Positions 56,887 through 64,000 of a stretch of 64,000 bases of DNA are shown one piece after another. The DNA lies in the NCBI RefSeq assembly GCF_036417355.1, contig NZ_CP143889.1:1736001-1800000 (forward strand). The letters are read 5' to 3'. Origin of the DNA: Akkermansia sp. RCC_12PD. GTDB lineage: Bacteria > Verrucomicrobiota > Verrucomicrobiia > Verrucomicrobiales > Akkermansiaceae. Made by a program: the position numbers and the translations under genes. The notes under the pieces are model-generated. The model saw only the letters and a program-made list of their open reading frames with translations. It searched no databases and was not told where the DNA came from. Every line of letters begins with the position of its first letter. The first letter of the stretch is position 1.

Positions 56887-57355
56887 GCTTTACAGTCATT
56901 TGGAGGAAGGGCGCATTCCGCCTGCCGTCATGGGATCCCTGTCTTTGGCCCTGAATAATTGCCTGCCTGCCGTACTGGCCTTGCCGGAAGGCCCTGTTCC
57001 TGTCCTCTCCGGTCTGGAGGAAGTGGAAATAAGTATCGTGGATGATGACTCCATCCGGGATGTGCATGCCCGTTTTCTGGATGACCCCTCTGAAACGGAC
57101 GTCATCACCTTCCCTCATGGAGACGGACTTGGAGAAATCGTCGTCAGCTATGATACCGCCGTTCGCCAGGCGGTGGAATACAACGAACCCGTTTGCCGGG
57201 AACTCTTCCGGTACATGGTGCATGGCCTGTTGCATCTGCACGGTTACATCGACACGGAGCCAGAGGAAAGAGAGCGGATGTTCTCCCATCAGGAACCTCT
57301 GGTGGGAAAATTCGGACAGGAACTTGCGGGCATGTCTTTTCCGGATAATGCCTGA
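56870..57355 (+). CDS. ybeY: rRNA maturation endoribonuclease YbeY
   Basis: 161 residues from MNPHLELYSHLEEG, overlapping the HD gene; the longer open frame to 56804 would add a basic, non-family leader. Conserved: ETDVITFPHGDGLGEIVVSY and the metal motif MVHGLLHLHGYIDTEPEERE. Usual YbeY has HGxLHLxGYDH; the third His is Asp here (HGLLHLHGYID), a substitution I recall also from Bacteroidota. YbeY processes 16S rRNA 3' ends and takes part in ribosome quality control. Confidence 0.9.
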   Translation: MNPHLELYSHLEEGRIPPAVMGSLSLALNNCLPAVLALPEGPVPVLSGLEEVEISIVDDDSIRDVHARFLDDPSETDVITFPHGDGLGEIVVSYDTAVRQAVEYNEPVCRELFRYMVHGLLHLHGYIDTEPEERERMFSHQEPLVGKFGQELAGMSFPDNA

Positions 57356-57434
57356 ACGGCAGCCGGAACGCCGTTTTTTATGGATACGGGCTTGCCAAGC
57401 CGAGAGCATCTTTGCTACTCTCCTTCCACGCCAT

Positions 57435-57511
<77 letters not shown>

Positions 57512-58216
57512 CTATAAACCCCGTAAGCCGCAAGCTTGCGGGGTTTGCCTTTTATGGAGCATGCCCGCGTTCTGTCTCCCTGCGGGAAAAGGTCTTTCAG
57601 CCGTCTGAAGGCAATTTCCCGGAATGCTGGAAGAGGCCGGCACGAATTCGGGGCGGCTGTGTTCGTCCTGTAAAAGTGTGTGGATACATAATTCCAGAAT
57701 CTTGTACATGCCGTACGTGTTCAGGTCTATGCCGGGATGGAGTTTCTGGAATTTATGGATGATGGACATCTCCGCCTCGGAAAAATTGACGGAAAACGCA
57801 TGCGGGGACATAGGTCGCGAAACATTTTCCTGCATCAGCTTCTCAATAAACAGGGACTGCGTGGCTGGAATTCTTCCGCTGGCTGAAAACCAAGTATGCA
57901 CGGTCCGAACGGAAACCCGGCATTGTTTCGCCAACCACTGCCGCGTTTTACCATGAGCTTTGAGCCACTCCTTGACTTTGAGGCGTTCGGGGTCGTTTCT
58001 ATCCGGAAAAGACGACAGGCGCAAATCGGGCTCGGACATCAGCGCCGGAATAATCCGGGCGAGCGCTCTTTTGGTATTATCGGATATTTTGCGTACGCTC
58101 ATCTGGGCGTAAAACGTCTGAGGGCGGATTCCTATTTCCCCGGCCAGTTGATAGGACTTACAATGCTGGCATTGAAGCCATTCCCTGACTGTAGCGCGTA
58201 TTTCGTCGTCTGACAT
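57512..58216 (-). CDS. HTH protein with two helix-turn-helix-like segments and a ribbon-helix-like end
   Basis: 234 residues. Two related segments of about 50 residues are seen: REWLQCQHCKSYQLAGEIGI with RPQTFYAQM (1-60), and KEWLKAHGKTRQWLAKQCRV with SVRTVHTWFSASGRIP (about 80-130). A short region (SRPMSPHAFSVNFSEAEMSI) then resembles a ribbon-helix-helix start. The last 40 residues are low-complexity and are read through the tRNA-Arg terminator, so they may be non-essential. Probably a DNA-binding regulator; target unknown. The next gene upstream has the same HTH-plus-ribbon plan. Confidence 0.6.
   Translation of the reverse strand: MSDDEIRATVREWLQCQHCKSYQLAGEIGIRPQTFYAQMSVRKISDNTKRALARIIPALMSEPDLRLSSFPDRNDPERLKVKEWLKAHGKTRQWLAKQCRVSVRTVHTWFSASGRIPATQSLFIEKLMQENVSRPMSPHAFSVNFSEAEMSIIHKFQKLHPGIDLNTYGMYKILELCIHTLLQDEHSRPEFVPASSSIPGNCLQTAERPFPAGRQNAGMLHKRQTPQACGLRGL
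57516..57553 (+). terminator. Terminator of tRNA-Arg
   Basis: AAACCCCG pairs with CGGGGTTT, with an inner GCAAGCTTGC palindrome, then GCCTTTTA. It overlaps the 3' end of the leftward HTH gene, whose stop is at 57512. Confidence 0.75.
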
Positions 58217-58319
58217 GAAATTACTGGGGATTTGGTAATTGCGTGCAGGTTGGGCACTGAATATTCAGCTCTCCATTCTTCCTTTCCATATGATTGGGTT
58301 GAGCGTCCGGGCCGGCTTC

Positions 58320-58664
58320 CTACCTTTTGCACTTGATGTTGGAAAGTGCGTCCAAAGCTTCACTGGCCCATTCCGGTACGGTTAATCCATGTCTTTCCGC
58401 TTCCGATCTGAACTTTTCATATCGCTGTGGAGTTACCGGAACATGGATGCTGTTTGGATTTTTGATCTGAGCTGCACGAGCGTGTTTGGCGTACTCTTCC
58501 TTCATGATTCTGTCAATGAGACGTTGTCGTGCAGCAGGGATGGGTACGGTGGATAGCCACTTGTCAACCTGGCTTTTGCTTACGCCGCAAAGATCGGCGA
58601 ATTCATCCCTAGTCATTTTTGTGAGGGCCAGAAACTTCCTGATGCTGGACTTCATATCATCCAT
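58320..58664 (-). CDS. Small HTH/ribbon-helix protein, related to its neighbour
   Basis: 114 residues. HTH: IRKFLALTKMTRDEFADLCG followed by VSKSQVDKWLSTVPIPAARQ, parallel to the second HTH of the 57512 gene (VSVRTVHTWFSASGRIPATQ). C-terminal half: NSIHVPVTPQRYEKFRSEAE and RHGLTVPEWASEALDAL, a ribbon-helix-helix-like pattern. It is compact and regulator-like, 103 bp upstream of its relative on the same strand. It may control the pair or the thioredoxin-like gene that diverges from it. Confidence 0.65.
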   Translation of the reverse strand: MDDMKSSIRKFLALTKMTRDEFADLCGVSKSQVDKWLSTVPIPAARQRLIDRIMKEEYAKHARAAQIKNPNSIHVPVTPQRYEKFRSEAERHGLTVPEWASEALDALSNIKCKR

Positions 58665-58988
58665 GCGCGCATTTTTCGCATTCAGAAAAATCTGGCAAGA
58701 CCTTTCTAATGTGTTTTCTCTTTTGGAAAATAATATTGTCTTTGATTATCCTAAAAGGTAAATTTTTTTTCTTAAAACCAATGAAATTCAAAAAAATGTG
58801 GATGCTGGAAATTGACATTTTCTGCCCTCGGGGGAAAAAGCTCATGCTTAGCATTTTTTCTCTTCTCCAGTACTCCGGCGCCGCATAAATTTTCCTGCTG
58901 CGGGGAGAAATGAATCTTGTTTTGCCATCCGACTGGAAATCCTCTTCTATAATCTTGACGCGGCTGGTTCCGGGAGTATGGTTTTACC
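58665..58988. promoter_or_regulatory. AT-rich divergent intergenic region with a TATAAT box
   Basis: 324 bp without a gene, much richer in A/T than its surroundings. A perfect TATAAT at 58948-58953 lies 35 bp before the rightward start; the best -35-like TTGCCA (58922-58927) is spaced 20 bp, longer than usual. The leftward HTH gene has A/T-rich sequence upstream but no clear promoter by eye. Confidence 0.45.
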
Positions 58989-61181
58989 ATGTTGAATTTT
59001 AATCTGCTTGTTTTGGGCTGTTCCGCAGTTTTTGCGATGACTGCGGGTATGCCTTCAATGGCTGGCTCTTCTGAAAAAAAAGAAGATAAAACTGCCGCCG
59101 CGGCGGAAGCTTTGCCTGAAATGCTTCTGGATGGAATTCCGGAAGTGTGGCTCCAAGGTGATCCCGTGAAAAAATGGGAAAAGGACAAAGTGTATATTTT
59201 TGAATTCTGGGCAACCTGGTGCGGTCCCTGTCTTGCTGCCATGCCTCATATGGAACATCTGCACCAGGTGCTCAAGGGAAATCCAAACCTGCAGATCATC
59301 GGGGTAAACGTGATGGATCGCAAATCTCCGGAAAACCTGAAGGAATTTCTGAAAAACAGGCCGACTCCCCTCACTTATACCATGGCCGTGGACCTGGATG
59401 GAAAGCGCACCAAGGCAAAATGGCTGGATCCTCTGGAAGTAAATGGAATTCCACATGTTTTTGCCATTAAAAACGGAAAACTCATCTGGCGGGGGCATCC
59501 CTTAAAGCTTTCGGAAGAAATGCTGACGGCTATGTTGAAGCCGGACTTCTCAGCGGCCTCCCTGCCGGTCGAAACAGCGGATGCGAGAGATAAGGAAAAC
59601 AAGATTTTCCTGCAGACGAGGCAGATGGTCAACCAGCTTGTCCAAAAAAATGGCAGACAGGGGGCTGATCCCCTTTTAAAGCAGATTCAGGAATCGAATC
59701 AATTTTCACAGGACAGGCTGATTTATTTGAAAACCATACCTTTCAATGTTCTGCTGAAACAGGGAAAATATGATGAAGCACAATTGGTCCTGAATGACCT
59801 GACGGAAGAATATTCAGATAATTACCGTGTGCAGATCAATGTGGCCGGTAGCTTGCTGCAAGCAGACACCATGCCATCTGATAAATTGGATGCCGCGCTG
59901 GTAGAACGGTGCTTGCGCCGCTGCATTGAAATCTCGAAAAAGGGAAACAAGGAGGCATCTCTTCCGTGGCGCATGATGGCGGAATTACGGGAAAAGCAGG
60001 GCAAGAGAAAGGAGGCTCTGGAGTATATGGAAAAAGCCATTACGCTTTCATCTTTGGGAAAAGCATGGGCAAAGCTGCAGGAACAGACGGGGGATAAGGA
60101 AACGCTCCAGTCCTTGTTGGACCGTGCGACGGAGGGGATCAGGCCGGAACCGCCTCGCAAGATGCAGGAAATAGAAGCGGTTCAGGAAGATTCCTTTTAT
60201 ACGCCTCTCTTGAAAAAGCAAACCTGGTTCAATCATCCGGGCTTGGCGGGGCTTCCTGCCGGGAAAACTGTTTTTATCGACTTCTGGCGAGCCTTTTCGA
60301 AGGATGGAAAGCTGGTAGGGGATATTCCCGCCAATACGCTGGATATTGTCTTGAAGAAATACGGGCTTTTGGATCACCCTAATGTCAAAGTACTGGTACT
60401 GTCGGTGAGGCCGTTGAACAAGGAACAAGTGAAGGAGTGCCTGGAACGTCCCGGCATGTGGTCTCCCTATCCTGTTGGGGTTCCTTCCGATGACTCTGTA
60501 ATGGACCTTTTTAACTCTCTTAAACTTCAATACTTTCCGTCGTCTGCCGCCATTCGTGACGGTGTGGTTGTATGGGCTGGAGAAATCAAGAGAATGCCTT
60601 CCTGGGTAGCGGACTTGGCGGCCAGGGATACGCTTGACAAAGATAAACTGACTGAAGAGCTTGCCAAACGCCAGGCATACGACCAGGAGCTTGAGGGTGT
60701 GTACAAAAAGTCCTTTGAGCTCCGCAAACAGAAAAAATATGAGGATTACATCAAATTGCTGGAAGAAAATGCAGAGCGTTTTTCCGACAATCCCTCCTTC
60801 TCTTCCACAGTAGCTGAAATGCGTGCCGGACAGGCAGTCAAGGAAAAGGATTACCGTAAGGCGGTTGATATTCTGGACAAGATGCTTGCCCGCTTTCCCC
60901 AGGAAGACACCCTGGCCTCCTACACGTTGAAAATCTATAGAAACTTGGATGAAATGCAGGAGAACAGCTACGACGCTTCCCGGCGCGCCTTGCAGATCAT
61001 GCGGGATGCCAATACTCGCGGTGATGGCGGCTATAATGCCGCTTGTTACCAAGTCATGATGGAAATGGCCATGGACAAAAAAGACTATGCGCAGGCAAAA
61101 GAGGATGCCCTGAAAGCATTCCGTGAATTGCCGCTGGTCCATCAATATGCAGCCATGAAGAAAAAACAGAAGGAAATTTAA
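58989..61181 (+). CDS. Large TlpA-like protein with two thioredoxin-type domains and helical repeats
   Basis: 730 residues. The signal-like start is MLNFNLLVLGCSAVFAMTAG. First thioredoxin domain at about 55-190: YIFEFWATWCGPCLAAMPHM (CGPC), with cis-Pro in VNGIPHVFAIKNG. A TPR-like helical region follows (NVLLKQGKYDEAQLVLNDLT; EALEYMEKAITLSSLGKAWA). The second thioredoxin fold at about 410-540 has FIDFWRAFSKDGKLVGDIPA where CxxC should be, and YFPSSAAIRDG as cis-Pro strand, so it is redox-dead. More helical repeats finish the protein. Likely periplasmic thiol-disulfide role with a dead domain for binding. Confidence 0.8.
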   Translation: MLNFNLLVLGCSAVFAMTAGMPSMAGSSEKKEDKTAAAAEALPEMLLDGIPEVWLQGDPVKKWEKDKVYIFEFWATWCGPCLAAMPHMEHLHQVLKGNPNLQIIGVNVMDRKSPENLKEFLKNRPTPLTYTMAVDLDGKRTKAKWLDPLEVNGIPHVFAIKNGKLIWRGHPLKLSEEMLTAMLKPDFSAASLPVETADARDKENKIFLQTRQMVNQLVQKNGRQGADPLLKQIQESNQFSQDRLIYLKTIPFNVLLKQGKYDEAQLVLNDLTEEYSDNYRVQINVAGSLLQADTMPSDKLDAALVERCLRRCIEISKKGNKEASLPWRMMAELREKQGKRKEALEYMEKAITLSSLGKAWAKLQEQTGDKETLQSLLDRATEGIRPEPPRKMQEIEAVQEDSFYTPLLKKQTWFNHPGLAGLPAGKTVFIDFWRAFSKDGKLVGDIPANTLDIVLKKYGLLDHPNVKVLVLSVRPLNKEQVKECLERPGMWSPYPVGVPSDDSVMDLFNSLKLQYFPSSAAIRDGVVVWAGEIKRMPSWVADLAARDTLDKDKLTEELAKRQAYDQELEGVYKKSFELRKQKKYEDYIKLLEENAERFSDNPSFSSTVAEMRAGQAVKEKDYRKAVDILDKMLARFPQEDTLASYTLKIYRNLDEMQENSYDASRRALQIMRDANTRGDGGYNAACYQVMMEMAMDKKDYAQAKEDALKAFRELPLVHQYAAMKKKQKEI

Positions 61182-61199
61182 GCCTGCTGAAACATTTTA

Positions 61200-61229
61200 C
61201 CCTCTTTCCCTGTGAAAGGGGGCTTTTTT
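61200..61229 (+). terminator. Intrinsic terminator after the thioredoxin-like gene
   Basis: CCCTCTTT pairs with AAAGGGGG (one G-U), loop CCCTGTG, then six T. It lies 19 bp past the stop. Confidence 0.75.
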
Positions 61230-61315
61230 ATGGGGAAATGTGAATTTTTAAAATGCCTATAATCAATGAGTTTTAAAATTGTTGAAAAACAATTCGAAAA
61301 CATTTTCAAAATATA

Positions 61316-61343
61316 TTGACAAATGGGTTGGTTTTAGTAGACT
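61316..61343 (+). promoter_or_regulatory. rRNA operon promoter
   Basis: TTGACA (61316-61321), 16-bp spacer, TAGACT (61338-61343). The 50 bp upstream are A/T tracts (AAAAATTG-, CGAAAACATTTTC-type), like an UP element. It precedes the 16S gene by about 390 bp. Confidence 0.75.
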
Positions 61344-61733
61344 TCTCGGCACGCCAACACGGCGGCAGCACGAAAGGCCCACGGCCCTGGGAACCCTGCA
61401 GATGGGTTTTGGGGAGGAAGGCTGGCCGTCTGCAGGAAGCTTTTTTAAAGAGAGCGCCGATAAGAAGATTTTCAAGGGAATGACTACCGAACCCTACGCA
61501 GGGCCGTCCTATGAGCGATGAGAATCGCCGATGGGTAAGCGGTCTGAAGGAGCGACCTAGCTCTGAGAGGGTAGGGTTGGTAGAAGCAAGGGAAGGAAAA
61601 AAGGTCGTGACGCGCGCCGTGCTGGAATAAGCGAAGAGGCACGAGGGAGACAAACCCGAGTGAAGAGCTTGCGAAGCATGGCGCAAATGAAATCGAGAGA
61701 TTCCATTTGGTCCAGCAATTTCAAAAATTATAT
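61344..61733 (+). ncRNA. Structured rRNA leader
   Basis: No coding sequence. Two structures stand out. One is a terminator-like hairpin, CCTGCAGA (61395-61402) with TCTGCAGG (61429-61436) then AAGC and six T. The other is a long-range stem CTACCGAACCCTAC / GTAGGGTTGGTAG enclosing 61484-61583 with smaller hairpins inside. The rest probably includes the 5' half of the 16S processing stalk. A boxA-type antitermination site could not be fixed by eye. Confidence 0.5.
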
Positions 61734-63418
<1,685 letters not shown>

Positions 63419-63494
63419 GGGGGTATAGCTCAGTTGGTAGAGCGCCAGCTTTGCAAGCTGGATGTCCGGGGTTCGAGTCCCCGTGCCTCCACCA
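63419..63494 (+). tRNA. tRNA-Ala (anticodon TGC)
   Basis: 76 nt with encoded CCA. Acceptor GGGGGTA/TGCCTCC, D arm AGCTCAGTTGGTAGAGC, anticodon arm CCAGC-TTTGCAA-GCTGG region with anticodon TGC, T arm CGGGGTTCGAGTCCCCG. Lies first in the 16S-23S spacer. Confidence 0.97.
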
Positions 63495-63577
63495 GTTTCG
63501 GTAAAGAGGGACAGAAACAAAAGACTTTGGTAACTAATCTTTAGTCTTTGGTAACTGTCTCGCAAGAGACCCAAGCC
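63495..63577 (+). repeat. Near-duplicate motifs between tRNA-Ala and tRNA-Ile
   Basis: The short spacer contains the decamer-like text GACTTTGGTAACT and again GTCTTTGGTAACT about 25 bp later, and AAAGACT/AGTCTTT can pair. A second hairpin GTCTCGCAAGAGAC follows immediately before tRNA-Ile. Possible processing signals separating the two tRNAs. Confidence 0.6.
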
Positions 63578-63654
63578 GGGCCTGTAGCTCAGTTGGTTAG
63601 AGCACGCGCTTGATAAGCGCGGGGTCACAGGTTCAAGTCCTGTCAGGCCCACCA
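63578..63654 (+). tRNA. tRNA-Ile (anticodon GAT)
   Basis: 77 nt with encoded CCA. Acceptor GGGCCTG/CAGGCCC, D arm AGCTCAGTTGGTTAGAGCA, anticodon arm CGCGC-TTGATAA-GCGCG with anticodon GAT, T arm CAGGTTCAAGTCCTG. It follows tRNA-Ala, the reverse of the common Ile-Ala order. Confidence 0.97.
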
Positions 63655-63865
63655 AAAAATTGATTATTGGAAGGAAGACGAAAATTGACATCTGCGTGGC
63701 AAAGAAAACGATTGCTGAGAAGCAATCGCTTTCCAACAAAGTGGGTAGTTGAAAAACAACTACAATACACAACATAAAACATGCATACCAAGATAAAAAG
63801 ACAATACAGTAAGTCACGAAAGGGCTTTGTGGTATTGTGGAAGTGGTAACAAGCTTTTGCAATAT

Positions 63866-64000
63866 GATGAAGTAAGTAAGGGCGTACGGTGAATGCCTTG
63901 GTGCCAACAGGCGAAGAAGGACGCGGCAAGCTGCGAAAAACCTCGGGAAGCTGCAAGCAAGCGATGATCCGGGGGTATCCGAATGGGGTAACCTGATCGA
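63866..64000 (+). rRNA. rrl: 23S ribosomal RNA, 5' end (runs off the window)
   Basis: Start estimated from the universal 5' text AAGGGCGTACGGTGAATGCC and the next conserved stretch GGCGAAGAAGGACG. Only the first 135 nt are present. The 211 bp between tRNA-Ile and this point is spacer with AT-rich sequence and presumed processing-stalk strands. Confidence 0.93.

Overview
The window is chromosomal DNA of a Verrucomicrobiota bacterium, almost certainly of the genus Akkermansia. The 16S rRNA at the right end reads, from memory, as Akkermansia-like, with small differences from the type-strain sequence in the first variable region. The gene repertoire fits: a secreted GH2 glycosidase, many small lipoproteins, weak Shine-Dalgarno sites and Verrucomicrobia-type secreted proteins. 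The species needs a 16S alignment. Nothing resembles an insertion sequence, prophage or CRISPR array.

Layout. 1-6.3 kb is an accessory stretch: a MacB-like permease (cut by the window edge), a frameshifted BACON-type secreted protein, a GYF_2/DUF805 membrane protein with a truncated copy of its 5' end, a chloramphenicol-acetyltransferase-like protein, and a four-helix-bundle protein ending in fifteen Asp-Arg-Gly units. 6.3-17.9 kb is leftward: a compact seven-gene unit (histidine kinase, NtrC-type regulator, polytopic membrane protein, xseB, dxs, TPR protein, recO), nearly all overlapping, followed by lptF-type permease, der and a DppD-type ATPase. 18-20 kb carries a hot-dog thioesterase and gpmI. 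20.2-29.9 kb is a merged str/S10 ribosomal operon (rpsL-rpsG-fusA-rpsJ to rplN). It has no tuf, it stops at a strong terminator after rplN, and an unrelated coiled-coil/MreC-like gene sits between rpsS and rplV.

30-38 kb is leftward: a zinc-ribbon membrane protein, valS, a GH2 glycosidase with a discoidin domain nested in its sugar-binding domain, and a SurA-like isomerase. 38.4-41.3 kb holds a UbiA-family prenyltransferase and an ExbB/ExbD/TonB-like cassette ending in a small zinc-ribbon membrane protein. 41.3-50.5 kb holds small lipoproteins, HU, RNase HIII, RlpA, a Nudix-type regulator, trmB, tgt-yajC, an EF-hand protein, a Xer recombinase and a LysE exporter. 50.6-57.4 kb is housekeeping: rpsP, aroK, Sua5, HIT, DUF177-rpmF-plsX, a PgpH-like HD hydrolase, ybeY and tRNA-Arg. 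57.5-61.2 kb has two related HTH proteins and a large TlpA-like thioredoxin protein. From 61.3 kb an rRNA operon runs off the edge: promoter, structured leader, 16S, tRNA-Ala, tRNA-Ile, 23S start.

Three conserved genes (histidine kinase, thioesterase, tgt) are each broken by one extra G/C in a run of six to eight. The shared signature points first to consensus error, second to slippage-prone tracts. The most novel biology is the gene inside the S10 operon, the Tgt that has lost all four zinc ligands, the nested-domain GH2 enzyme, the RGD-repeat tail and the divergent TonB-like cassette.
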